From positions 21,371,501-21,435,500 of the forward strand of contig NC_084938.1 in NCBI RefSeq assembly GCF_958298935.1: 64,000 nucleotides of DNA, in the 5' to 3' direction. This document shows positions 10,201 to 22,283 of the stretch, one piece after another (position 1 is the stretch's first letter; each line of letters starts with the position of its first letter). Source of the stretch: Phragmites australis (Eukaryota; Streptophyta; Magnoliopsida; Poales; Poaceae). The notes below the pieces were generated by a model. The model was not told the DNA's origin, searched no databases, and was given only the letters and a program-made list of their open reading frames with translations. The translations under genes and the position numbers were made by a program.

Positions 10201-13200
10201 CTTTGTAATTCAAATGCCCTCTGATGCCACTTGCTGTTGAACTTGTATTATTTTTTAATCTATATCACTTCGAGTTTCATAGCTTATTTCTTTTCCATGC
10301 ATTTCTTTGGCGCTCCACTTGAGAACTTATTTGATTTTGTTCATAAATTCTTTATTTCCAGCTTTGTTGTAAAAGGAGTTGTTTGTAAGAAGAATGTCGC
10401 TCACCGGCGTATGTCATCAAAGAAAGAAAAGCCAAAAATCCTAATTCTTGGTGGTGCACTTGAATATCAGCGTGTATCGAATTTGCTTTCAAGTTTTGAT
10501 ACTTTACTGCAGCAGGTATTACCCATGAATCTCTTTGCACGCTTATGTTGTAAACGCAAAGCTAACTAAAAGGGTTGTAGAGATTGACAGTTGCTGTTAG
10601 TGGTGCATTCTCAAAACATTTCTTTTTTACTCCAGGAAACAGATTATTTGAAAATGGCAGTTGCGAAGATCAAAGCGCACCAACCAAGTGTTGTATTGGT
10701 AGAGAAATCTGTGTCTCGTTATGCTCAGGATTTATTTCTGGAGAAAAACATTTCACTTGTTCTGAATATCAAAAGGCCACTGCTGGAAAGGATATCTCGG
10801 TGCACGGGCACTCATATTGTTCCCTCGATTGATTATTTGTCATCCCAAAAGCTTGGGCATTGTGACTTATTCCATGTAGAGAAGTATGTTGAAGAGCATG
10901 GGACTGCTGGGGAAGGTGGAAAGAAAATGCTGAAGACCCTTATGTTTTTTGAAGGCTGTCCAAAACCCTTGGGTTGTACAGTAAGTATTCATTTGTTGCC
11001 TAAGTTATAGCACTTCTATTTTGTTTCTCTTTTGTTACATGTTGCAGAATGACCATTTTGTGCCTTTGTCTACTTAATTACTAAGGAAAAATCCCTTGAG
11101 GTCATTGAAGGGTTACCTGAAAACAATAACCAGGATGCATGAGAAACATTGTTTCGTGCATTCCAGCAAGTTCTGTAACAAAGAACAGTAAAAGAGCTGG
11201 AAGAGTACTTCCAACATATACCCCAATTATTTTTTCCCCTCAGTTTTGAATATTCTGCTAACAGAAGTTTAGACTTTAGAATCAAATCGATTTGAAGGAT
11301 TCAATTCAATGTGGAGATTGAAAGATTTATCATTGTAAAAAGGTTACCAAAATTGATTGATGCATTAGTTGGCGCAGTAAATTTGCCATAACCAACTACT
11401 GTACACACGAATGACAATATTCATTTAAGAAAAACTGTATTTTGTTTTGTTGTGGATACATATTCCTTGAAGGGTTTATTACACCATTTTGTTGTCACCT
11501 CATGCAGATCAATGATCTGTATTGCATCTTTTAGGAAACAAATGCATAATGAGAATTCAGGGTACTGCCTCAGGAGTCAGGCCTCATATCTAACTACCTC
11601 TTATTCTGCAGGTCTTGCTTAAAGGCGCTAATGGTGATGAGCTCAAAAAAGTGAAGCATATTGTGCAATATGGAGTATTTGCTGCCTATCACTTGGCTCT
11701 TGAAACTTCTTTCCTTGTGGATGAAGGTGCAACCCTTCCAGAACTCCCGCTCAAGTCACCAATTATTGTTGCTTTGCCAGATAAACCTTCGAGTGCTGAT
11801 AGATCCATCTCGACTATACCTATCTTACCAATGACTAGTGCATCATCACCAAATAATAGACTGCGAGCACTTGGTATGCAAAATGGTGATTTAACATTTA
11901 ATGATATAAAAAGAATGGAACAAACAGTATTAGCATGTTCTCCTGAGAATAAAAGGTGCCAAAGATTGGGAGTTGGTTCTGACAAAACCACATCTGTTCA
12001 AATCAATAGCCAGAATGGAAACATTGCCAGTTTGCTGGGTATGGTTCCTCAGTCATCTATTGGTCCCTTGGTTCAGCAGTCGAACATATCATTTTGCCAT
12101 TGTCCTGATTGTACTAGAGATGTGAGTGGCAAAATGAATTTTGAAGAACGCCAGCTTGAAATCACATCTAGACTTGCGCTGGTCAATGACTCTGGTGTAT
12201 TGCCTACTCATTCTTCAAATTGGGTGTCCGTTGAGAGCAATGTTTCATTTCTTACTAATTCTGGGATTGGTGAAAAGATGTCAGATAAGCTAGCTGCTCC
12301 TCTCAACCTACAGATTTCTCATGATGATGACAGCTCAAAGGATGATTCAGTTGCAAAAAAGGATGAAATTCCAGCGTCTCCTGCTGACAATCAGAGTATA
12401 TTAGTTTCTCTGTCCTCTCGTTGTGTTTGGAAAGAAACTCTATGTGAGCGGCCACACCTTCTTCGCATAAAATATTATGGTAACTTTGACAAACCTTTGG
12501 GCAGGTTTCTGCGTGACCAGCAATTTGATCAGGTTAGACTGTCCTCATAAATCTATATTTGTTTTAGAATTATAGATCTTGCTTAACTTTCACATGTTGC
12601 TTCAGAACAACCTTTGTTGCTCTTGTGAGCTGCCACCAGAGGCCCATGTTTATTGCTATGTTCACCCACAAGGCAGCTTAACAATATCAGTAAGGAAACT
12701 TCAAGTAAAGTTGCCTGGTGAACATGATGGTAGAATTTGGATGTGGCATAGATGCTTACATTGTCCTCGGGTTGATGGGCTCCCTCCAGCAACTAAAAGA
12801 GTAGTGATGTCTGATGCTGCCTGGGGCTTGTCGTTTGGTAAATTTTTGGAACTTAGTTTTTCAAATCATGCAGCAGCAAGTAGGGTAGCCAGCTGTGGTC
12901 ATTCTCTTCACAGGGATTGCCTTCGTTTTTATGGGTACGATCCTCATTTCTTTTCCATCTTATCAAATTGTTAAAGATCGTGCCTTACATGTTTGTATCT
13001 CAGTTTCGGTGAGATGGTTGCTTGCTTCCGATATGCATCAATCAAGGTTCACTCTGTATATCTGCCACCATCAAAACTTGATTTTACTTCCCAGCATCAG
13101 GAATGGGTAGAACAAGAAAAAAACGAGGTAATATAGTTAATGTTATGGGCCAGGCTATGCCATTTTTGTGTCTGATGCTGATGGTCAATGATTCAGGTGG

Positions 13201-16200
13201 TTGACTCAGCTGAACTTCTGTTCACGAAAGTTATGAATGGGCTCCACCGAATTTCAGAAAGGCAAATTACAGGTTCTTTTGATGGAAACTTGAAGATCCT
13301 TGAGTTAAGAAGAAATATTGTGGAACTGGAAGAGATCCTGCAAGCAGAGAAAGCTGACTTTACGGTACGTTTCCCCCCCCCCCCCCCCCCTTCATTTAAT
13401 GTTCTATCAAGTAACTATTGTCCCACTCATGTCTGTATAAAAAGAAATACTTTGGTAAAGTTGTATTCTGACTATTGGAGCTTTCACCTCCAGGAGTCAG
13501 TAAATAACCTACTGAAAAAGGATATGAGAAAGGGACAGCCGTTCATTGATATTCTTGAGGTTAACAAACTAAGGAGGCAGGTATTGATTCTGTGTTACTT
13601 GTGGGATCGACGGCTAATCTTCATAGAAAATTCAGGTGGCAAGTACTGCGATGGTCTAGGAGGTTTACGGGTTGGGAGTAGGAATTATGATTTTAATAAT
13701 AAATCAGTTGATCCCAGTGTAACCACAAAGTTAGAGAAGATCTCAAAGGTCACAGAAATTCTTTCAAATGCTAAGGAAGGATCCTTACGACAGAGCTCAA
13801 GTCCACTTCATGGTGAAGTTGAAGGGCTCAACCAGGCTGATCGATCTAATGAAAACAGCTCGAGAAATGTTTCAGAGTTGAATGGTGCTGAAGGTACAAT
13901 GGCCAAAATCAGTCATGTTAACCGTGCAGATGTTAAAAATCATCTGGATAACCAAGAATCCAGAACTGGCGTTCGTAGGGTTGTTTCTGATGGACAATTC
14001 CCAATAAGTACTGATATTTCAGACACATTGGATGCAAAATGGAGAGGTGAGAATGGACCTGTTCCTGATGCAAACTTGGCGAAACCACTACCTTCAGTTG
14101 AAGGCAAAGCAGGTGATGTTAAAAATCAAGCCAACGCTGTACCATCCCACACTTCTGCTTTATCTGTCCGGTCTGGAGATGCTGCAGAAAACTTATTGAG
14201 ATGGCTTAAAATGCCATACATGATATCATATAACTCCTTAGACACAAACTCTGGTACAACACTGAGATTTGCTTCCCTGGCTGACTACACTCCTAAATAC
14301 ATTTCATTGTTTCGCGACCTATCACAACAAGGTGGTGCAAGACCTTTTCTACCTACTGGAGCTAATGATATTGTCATCCCAGTATTTGATGATGAGCCAA
14401 CTAGTGTTATTTCTTATGCGCTTGTTTCACCCATGTACCGCTTTCAATTGTCGGATGAGAGCAGCAAAAATAAAGACAATCCAGATTCTTTGCTTCCATT
14501 GCCTGTCTATGATTCAGGAAATTTTAACCCATTTCATTTATTTGAGGATTTTGGATCCTCTGATGATTTTACTTCATCAATGTCTGGAGGTAGAGGATCC
14601 TTTGCTCCTGATCTGGTGCACTTGAGAGTTTCTTTTGAAGATGGTGGTCCACTTGGGAAAGTCAAATACACTGTGACATGCTATTATGCAAAAAGCTTTG
14701 AAGCACTGAGAAGATCTTGCTGTCCATCTGAGCTTGATTTTTTGAGATCTATCAGTCGATGCAAGAAATGGGGAGCACAAGGTGGTAAAAGCAATGTGTT
14801 TTTTGCAAAATCTCTGGACGATAGATTTATAATTAAGCAAGTCACAAAAACAGAGCTTGAATCATTCCTTAAGTTTGGCCCAGAGTATTTTAAATATTTG
14901 TCAGAGTCCATAAGCACCGGAAGTCCTACATCCCTAGCAAAAATTTTGGGGATCTATCAGGTATGTTCTTTTGACCTTTCTTCAGTTTTATCATAATTTT
15001 AATTATGAGAAAGAATCTTCATCCATCCATTTATGAAGAGCAATATTATGGTCCTCTAATATTAGTTAGCACCTTGTAAGTAAAATAGCCCTAGCAATCA
15101 AGGAGAAACTTTTCAAAAACATAGTTCTGTCTATCAGGTATGACAGATCTTTTCAAACACAACAAATTATGTAGCTTGGCTGGTAGAAACAATAGAAAAC
15201 ATAATTTTGTCCATGCAAGTTGTGTGATATAAAATTTTTCCAGAGGAAAAGGTATCTTTCTATGCATGAATGTGATATTGAAGAATTTGGTAATAATACT
15301 GTGTATCCCTTTGGACACCCCCACATTCTTTATTTATAGTTCTTGGATTAATATCGACTCGAATTAGGGCTCTACTTAATTAAAGACTACCACTCCAACA
15401 CTGGTCCTCAAGGTGGGTTCATTGCATCACCTTTACCACGACCTAACCCTTTTATGAAACAGTCAACAACTATTCACCGGATTTCCCCCAACAAAAAAAA
15501 AAAAAAATCACCGGATTTCGCATTCTCTTAACTTCAGAATGCTGCAATCCAGCTCTCCTTGATGAACCTATCAAACATGCTATGGTCATCGTGTATCAGA
15601 TTATTAGCTACGTTGATTGCAGACTTGTTGATAATGCAGCACCAAGGGATTATTCCTCGACATCCTAGCTCAGACAAGAGACCCATCATCCAGATCATCT
15701 CATTCAAGATCAGTGCCATTATCCCTCTGCAGCAGATCGAGCCACAACCTCTTGCTTCTTACTCCACGAAAATAGGATACCTCAGAATATCCCGAGGTAG
15801 ACCTGTCATCCACACGATTTGCCTGATCAGCATCGCAATTACATTCCATGTCCAAGTGTTGATTCTTCCTAAATCAAAGGCCTTTCTCAGGGCTACTCTT
15901 TATGTACTGCAGGACCCGATGGACAGCCTGCATATGCCCTACTTTGGGATCGTATATAAATCGACTCAGCTAATTCACCTCATACCATGTATCGGGTCTT
16001 GTGTGGCACAAATAGATAAGACGCTCAGCCAGCCTTTGATAAACCTCCCTGTCAACAACTGGATATCCTAACTCAGCACAGAGCTCGTGAACCTTGTCAA
16101 TAGGCGAAGCAACAAGGCAATCCTTCATCTCAAATGCCTTTCCTAGCCTTTCTTTCAAGCACTCGATTTTCTCAGCATCACCTCTAGTGATCGTATCATT

Positions 16201-19200
16201 GACATAGACCACCAATACGGCGATACGTGATCCTTTGTGCCTGTAAATCTTTGTATGATTTTCAGTGCACCGAGAGTGGTCCATAATCACATACTGCACA
16301 TTTCGATCTATCAAACCACACCCCTGGATATCCTAACTCAGCACAGAGCTCGTGAACCTTGTCAATAGGCGAAGCAACAAGCCAATCCTTCATCTCAAAT
16401 GCCTTTCCTAGCCTTTCTTTCAAGCACTTGATTTTCTCAGCATCACCTCTAGTGATCATATCATTGACATAGACCACCAATACAGCGATACGTGATCCTT
16501 TGTGCCTGTAAATCTTTGTATGATTTTCACTGCACTGAGAGTGGTCCATAATCACATACTGCACATTTCGATCTATCAAACCACACCCCTGGATACTGCT
16601 TAAAGGCCAGCCTTGTTAAGTTTACACCTCCCTGTCAGTCTGCCTGTTTTCTAAGCCAGGAAGAACCTCCATATACACTTGTGAAGGAAGTCATTCTTCA
16701 CATCCAGCTGGAGGTCACATGGAATTAACAGCACAGGGGACCATTTGAATTTTTTCAGATGAATATAGGAGAATTTGTTGGAAATTTCACTAACATTACG
16801 GAGTCTATATAGCTTGCAATCTTGTGATATTCCTTCTCAGCTTTACAATCATATATGAGTTTGTCAAGTTACATGTTCTATCTGAAAAGGTGAATAAATG
16901 TAGTTAGTATATAAGCCTCCAATTGCCATTTACTTTTGATTGAAGATCCAGTCCATGATTTATTTTCTTATTTGGTAATGCATAGCATGCCTGTATTTTT
17001 TTTAAAAAAAAGAAATTGTGTTCTACAATCATCTATAGATATAGTTTGGAGGTCTACATTTAAACATGTTTTCTGAAATTATGCAACCTACATGCAAGGC
17101 TATTAGGATCAGTAACCTAGGCAAGATTTTCTTTGTGTGGGATCAGACTCGTGAATCTTGGTAGAACCATACCTTGATAACAATGGTCCTAGAATATCAC
17201 AAGAATGTCCTGTAGGATGTTAGATCTCCCACTATAAAGATTGAGATCCTGCCAACATTGCACGAATGGTTCTGTAGGATGTTAGATTTCCCACTATAAA
17301 GATTGAGAGATCCTGCCAACCTTGCATGCAAGTGAATATTTGCGAGGAGATGGTTTTGGATCTGATCTTCACTGTTTCAAAAGTCGTATTGAATAATTTG
17401 AGTGCAGCAATCTACAATTCAAGTCACTAGGCATTTCAATTTTCAAAACCGTTTTGGGGTTTTGCCCCGATATGGTCTGTTTTATGTAAGTTTGGAATCT
17501 GACCGCCAGGTATAAGACATAATTAGCAAGAGATAGCTATACTCCCTCTAGTTAAAAATTGATACCGAGAACGTGTGCAGTAGAATTGTATTAATTTTAG
17601 AGTCATTTCTTTAGATGTATGAAAATAGTGCAAGTAAATTTGCATTAAAAAAAATACTTTCGTAGCATTACATCTTTGTAACCTATTTTCAATATTTGAT
17701 AAAGAAAATTCAGTGGTTAAAATGACATCCTATTGATTTTGAATAGTAAAAATCTACCAACCTTTTGTGACTGAAGGGAGTCTTTTTTTATTTGTTGGAA
17801 TATCGTGGCTGAATATCTACACTTGCTATGCTTTTGCTTAGGTTACAATTAAGCATGTGAAGGGTGGCAAGGAGTCAAAAATGGATTTGCTTGTGATGGA
17901 AAATCTTTTGTTTGGACGGAATATCACCAGGCTTTATGATCTCAAGGGATCTTCGCGATCAAGGTACAATGCAGATTCCAGTGGCAGCAACAAGGTCCTC
18001 CTTGACCAGAACTTAATTGAGGCAATGCCAACTTCGCCAATTTTTGTGGGGAACAAGGCAAAGAGGCTACTGGAAAGGGCTGTTTGGAACGATACTTCTT
18101 TTCTAGCAGTAAGTTTGCATCGATTCCTTGTGTTCATAAGAGCTTATAGAAAACGTGATACATGTCAGGGTTATTTCTAACTTCACTTTTTTTTTGTGTG
18201 TGTTCAATACTCTTCACCCTGATTTATACAACCAATTTTGGCTTTTTAATACCAGAGAGGTGGTGATAACTCATACTTGTGCATTCTTATTTAATCTTTC
18301 TTTCTCGTTTAATCCTCTTTTGTCAGATCTTATCTTGTGCATGACTTGCCAGACCTATGTTCATTTCTTTTCCACAAACCCTTGCGTAGTTGTAGTAATG
18401 GTGAGAGTCTGAGAGAAACTAACTTTCGTTGTTTTTGAGAGGCTAATCTTTAATATAAGTTAGAAGATCTCAGATTCTGATTCACCTTTTCCAAAATTAG
18501 GAGAATGGATAATGAAATATCAACGCTCGTGACATCTTTCCATTTTGTCTTGACTTTTGAATTGCATGGTCCCATGAATGAACTATACTTTTGGAACATA
18601 AGCAAATCACATACTACAGGCCTTTCCATTTCAGTCACTTGTGCTTTGAGAATAGTAAACACCACAGTGAGATGATTAACAGTTAATGCTTACTAAAGCT
18701 AACCTTGGTCACTCTTGATTTGGATGTTTGGCTTCAGTACCTAAAGCTGCTTACATGTTTCTGAGCAGTCAGACAATGTTAAGTTTACGCTTCCCACTAT
18801 TGTAATTAGAGTTTTTTTTTTAGTTTTCTGATATTTTGTAGGCCTTTTACTGTATTTCCTTTTCAATTCTTAGGATTTGCAGAAAAACCATAAGGCTTAC
18901 TGTAGACCAACGGGCAATAGGTCTATAGGTAAACACTTGCATAAGATGTGGAAAATGAAAATACATATAGAGACATTAACGAGCTCCACTGTTCTTTCAG
19001 GGAATTGATGTGATGGATTATTCCTTGCTTGTGGGAGTTGATGAGGAGAAACATGAACTAGTCTTGGGAATTATTGATTTTATGAGGCAGTATACATGGG
19101 ACAAGCACCTTGAAACATGGGTCAAATCTTCTGGCATTCTTGGTGGGCCGAAGAACGCCTCCCCAACTGTAGTTTCACCTATGCAATATAAGAAGAGGTT

Positions 19201-19324
19201 TAGGAAAGCCATGTCTGCTTATTTTATTGTGATTCCTGAGCAATGGATGCCTGCAATAATCAATCCAAGCAAATCATCATCAAATATTTGTGAAGAATAT
19301 TCTCAAAATGCTTCGCAAGAGTGA
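7236..19324 (+). CDS. FAB1: FAB1/PIKfyve-type 1-phosphatidylinositol-3-phosphate 5-kinase, 11 exons
   Basis: Makes PtdIns(3,5)P2 from PtdIns3P on endosome and vacuole membranes. Exons: 7236-7912, 9366-10070, 10362-10515, 10636-10980, 11612-12532, 12606-12934, 13004-13127, 13197-13364, 13494-14960, 17842-18108, 19001-19324. All introns are GT-AG and the phases agree, giving 1826 residues, the usual size for plant FAB1 proteins. The FYVE zinc finger (about residues 48-115) has [10 protein letters not shown] and the PtdIns3P-binding RRHHCR at 69-74. The TCP1-like domain lies in exons 3-5 ([22 protein letters not shown]). A Cys/His-rich region follows in exons 6-7 ([20 protein letters not shown]). 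The PIPK kinase domain is in exons 9-11: ATP-site lysine in FIIKQV near 1590 and catalytic-loop MDYSLLVG near 1724. Start 7236 was chosen because MTGSPDGRL aligns with known FAB1 starts; an upstream in-frame TTG is not needed. Having a FYVE domain suggests the FAB1A/B class. Confidence 0.95.
9001..9150 (+). mobile_element. tRNA-derived SINE in FAB1 intron 1
   Basis: An RNA polymerase III A box (TGGCCTAATGG, 9014-9024) fits the consensus. A B box (GGTTCAGTTCC, 9062-9072) fits at all but one position. Their spacing is near that of a tRNA gene, but the cloverleaf is not intact. The downstream body ends in a T-rich tail around 9120-9150 (CTCTTTCACTTCTTTTGTC). This is the layout of plant tRNA-related SINEs. 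Boundaries are approximate and no target duplication was identified. Confidence 0.6.
15550..16720 (-). pseudogene. Degraded Ty1/copia reverse-transcriptase fragment in FAB1 intron 9
   Basis: Read on the minus strand, the segment carries copia reverse-transcriptase landmarks. [10 protein letters not shown] near 16700 corresponds to the family's DVKNAFLHG block. VVYVND near 16200 and 16470 corresponds to the YVDD catalytic motif, with the first Asp changed to Asn. [14 protein letters not shown] near 16000 is the connection region. Frames are broken and no LTRs, integrase or gag are seen. It is antisense to FAB1 and splits the kinase domain exons, lengthening intron 9 to about 2.9 kb. Confidence 0.85.
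16061..16590. repeat. Tandem duplication, two copies of 265 bp
   Basis: GGATATCCTAACTCAGCACA starts at 16061 and again at 16326, and a third partial GGATA follows at 16591. The two 265-bp copies differ at only about seven positions by eye, several of them C/T or G/A. The duplication lies within the copia RT fragment and repeats the YVND region, so it arose after the element was inserted or in its source copy. Confidence 0.9.
17210..17333. repeat. Tandem duplication of about 62 bp in FAB1 intron 9
   Basis: CTGTAGGATGTTAGAT begins at 17210 and again at 17272. Both copies continue with TCCCACTATAAAGATTGAGA and GATCCTGCCAAC. The second copy has small insertions. No coding meaning is seen. Confidence 0.75.
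17542..17780. mobile_element. Stowaway-like MITE in FAB1 intron 9
   Basis: The 239-bp segment starts CTCCCTCTAGTTAAAAATTG after a TA dinucleotide. It ends GTGACTGAAGGGAG, whose reverse complement is CTCCCTTCAGTCAC. These imperfect inverted ends match the CTCCCTCCGT-type termini of grass Stowaway elements. The interior is AT-rich and non-coding. It ends 61 bp before FAB1 exon 10. Confidence 0.7.
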
Positions 19325-21499
19325 TAAGATGTTAGGTGCATTATGTTGTACTGATGGTGCCGATTTTGTCCTGCTCCGTTCGTGGAAAGTGCTAAACTGG
19401 TGAGTCTTGCTTGGCTGCTTCAGGTGGCATCGAAGTGATCTTCTGGTTTCAACCGTATTATCCTGTGCTAATTGGCACAGATCCGATTGCGTCATTGAGT
19501 CCCATCTCAAGCATCGGATGTGTATATTCTTGAAACTGTAATTATGGCCTAGCCTTACCCCCCCCCCCCCCTCTTTCGTCTATAACAAATCAGTTCATAG
19601 TGTCAGTCGCTTCTCTGTCGTCGTCGCTTAATTTTGGTTGGATGTAAAGAACGAGCCGGGCAGTGAATTATTTTGTTTTTGTAAGTGGTCTTTGTATATT
19701 AAGTTCTTCCATCTGTTATTTATTTAGGGGGCTATTGCCGTCTGTCATAACAAAATAAAAGTTAGCTTCATGCAGATGTAAAATTCATACATTCTTCAGA
19801 CGGGAGTCACAGTTAATGGCTGGAATAACAACCGGAGGTTGCTATTTGTCGAGACATTCTTTTGTAGTTGTACCTACGGCAAGTGGTAGAGCAAAGTGGC
19901 GTCATATCAACGTACCTTGGATGTGATGTTAACAGCGTTGCGTGTGTCTATTGAATTTTTTTTAATCTAATATACAAGTATAAAATTTATTAAAAGTATA
20001 ATATAAATATATTAAAAATTCATAAGTAAAACTAAGTCATGATTTGACTATAGCAGTGTTAAAAATTTCATATTACTTTAAAAATTTATAGCTAATTAGT
20101 TATCATTATTTGAACCACTACCAACTAAAGTTATAACAGATTGAACATCTTAAAATATCAGCTGCTTGAAGTCCTTATCTGATGAGGCAATGACAACTCA
20201 AACATTTTTGTAAAAACTTATTTTGACATCAGTAGATAGTAGTAGATACTTAGTACAGAGTACTACATAATGAGAAAAAGAACGAGCCTTAACTTTTGAA
20301 ATTCTAGATAATAATTGAAAAACAACATAGAGTATACTCAAGAATACTAAATCATCTACCAGAATACCATCTAATCCCTTCTAGTCCCCGTGGTTCTTGT
20401 TCTTGTCTTCTTAAGTTTGCAGCCAAAGCTTTGCGGAGAGAGGTTAAATGAAGAACCGATTCCTGATAAACTTTCTAAAATTTGTCCTCTTAGTGCAATT
20501 AGCAATGCAGGTAACCATGTACTGCCTCTTAGACTGAACTAAACAAAGTTTTTTAAACTTGTCCTCTTGTCCTACGTCTATATCAGATACTTATACTAAA
20601 ATATAATGTATCCCCCTAAATGTTTAGTATCATGACCATACATTCTCAGTATCCTGACCGTTCATTCTTAAGGTAAAAAAGGCCAACAATTTGAAGCTGT
20701 TATTCACCTCCGAAATGTGCGTAAGTGTGAATATTCCGCGCATACAAGTGTTGTTCCATAGAAATAGTTGCTTATAGGTGTTGAAGTGGTTTTGTGAAAT
20801 TCACTCAACAGACACGTGCAAGTTTGTAGGCCTACCAAACACAATTAAATTGTTTAGGTGGACCGTAGAAGTCAAATGTTGTTAGGCCCCTTTCAGTTTT
20901 CAGTGGGAATTATACTGTTTTATGTGAAATTTATTCAAAACTCTTCTTCTGTCTTCCAGTAAAAATGTCTCCCTATGGTGAACCATCACCAAGTAAAAGG
21001 AGTTGCTAATTTTCAACCGTATGCTTTCTCCTCTTTTCTCAAGCGGCGCTTGTGTATTCAACGGCTCACAGCCTTTATTGAACATCTAGCCAAGCTAATA
21101 ATTTCTTCAGCCTTCAGTGCGCTCGCTCCACCACACCATCGGCCTACCTTCGTCTCTCCCGCCACCCCTGCTGCGCTAACCATTTTGTTTTGGAGTTTCC
21201 CTGCCTCGGCACCAGCCCACCGGTTATCCGTCGCCTGGCCCGTGACTGGTGGTGCCCCGCCGCCTCATCGCTCCGCTTGTCTCCTGAGCCAGGCCGCCCT
21301 ACCACCCATCGACCTCCCTCTAAGGCTGCAGGGCACAAATCCTCACCAGAAAAAGCTCACCAGCGGAAACCCTAACCTCTCATTGCTGATGGAATTTGAA
21401 CGTCGCCTGAAATCTCATGCATGCATATGAAGATTAGAAAGTGTGCCAAGTAAATCACGAATCAAACATCACACAACTCCGCATCACACTGCTAGGCAT
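19325..21499. other. FAB1 3' flank and intergenic DNA
   Basis: The first few hundred bases after the FAB1 stop are presumably 3' UTR and include a run of C at about 19558-19571. No clear polyadenylation signal could be assigned. From about 19940 the sequence is AT-rich with no recognised gene. A GC-rich patch at 21110-21400 has open frames on both strands but no recognisable domain. Confidence 0.4.
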
Positions 21500-21833
21500 T
21501 TATCTCTACCATATAAAGCAGGAGTTAGTCGTGTGTCACCCCATGTTCCCCACTCCACCTAATAAAAAATAGAAAAAACCAGGCGAGAAACCATCCAAAC
21601 CGAGAAAATCTAGTCACAATCACCACTCCTTACCCTCCCCAACCGCCCGGCCCTGCCGCCCCCATCCTCCTCCCCAGATCCCCATCAATAAGTCATACCT
21701 CCCACCGCGACCACCATGATGATGACGAGCACGGGCTCCACCACCGCCTTCGCCTTGCCGCGTGCCTTCACCTGCACCCCCCGACGTCGTCCCTGTCGCC
21801 TGCCCTCCGCCGCCACCGCCGCCTCTGAAATAC
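21500..21833 (+). pseudogene. Orphan promoter and first exon encoding a transit-peptide-like N-terminus
   Basis: A TATA-like CATATAAAG near 21511 and a C-rich leader precede an ATG at 21717 in a good context (CCACCATGATG). The frame reads MMMTSTGSTTAFALPRAF and continues rich in Ser, Thr, Ala and Arg with almost no acidic residues for about 36 residues, as in plastid transit peptides. It then runs into AT-rich DNA and stops at about 21872. No matching continuation is found downstream, so it looks like a severed gene start or captured fragment. The product is not recognised. Confidence 0.4.
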
Positions 21834-22009
21834 TCTTTTGGTTAATTTTTGTGTATATGAGTAGCCCCTAGGCTCATTTTGGTTACTTTTCGTGGTTAAA
21901 GTTTTGGTCAATTTTGTGTGAAATGCATCCATAGACACTATAATTCATTCAAGTCTTTCAGTGACTAATTATGTGATATATAAGCTAAAAAATTAGATTT
22001 GGAGCAGAT

Positions 22010-22283
22010 TTGGGTGGTTTTGATGGGGAAGCCGATGATGCTGACAGTGTGGAACTAGAGAAAAGCAATGTAATGTTAATGGGACTTATTGGCTCAGGTA
22101 AGACATTTGCAACCATGTAGAGTTGTAATAGATTTTTGTTAGTACTGTCTTCTACTATATTGGATCAACTAAAATACTGTAAAAAGAAAGGGTACTCAAC
22201 AATATTTATATTGATGATTCATTTCTTTCACAGGTAAAACTTTACTTCCAAAGACATTAGCTCGCTTTGTGAACAAAGTATTA
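22010..22283 (+). pseudogene. ClpX ATPase gene fragment, two partial exons around the Walker A motif
   Basis: The first part (about 22014-22097) encodes ADDADSVELEKSNVMLMG followed by LIGSG, and ends at a GT donor. The second part starts after CAG at 22233 and encodes KTLLPKTLARFVN. Together they match the Walker A region of plant mitochondrial ClpX-like ATPases (GPTGSGKTLLAKTLARFVN), with P and T of the loop changed to L and I. The intron is retained, so this is a genomic fragment, not a retrocopy. Similarity ends abruptly after FVN. About 40 codons remain of a protein of several hundred residues. Confidence 0.75.

Noticed and set aside
10584..11010. Open frames that extend past exon 4 of FAB1
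   Set aside because: The GT donor after 10980 and the acceptor at 11610-11611 restore the family sequence, so the read-through part is intron.
15559..16071. Plus-strand frame of 170 codons
   Set aside because: The minus strand in this part encodes recognisable copia reverse transcriptase. The plus-strand frame is its shadow.
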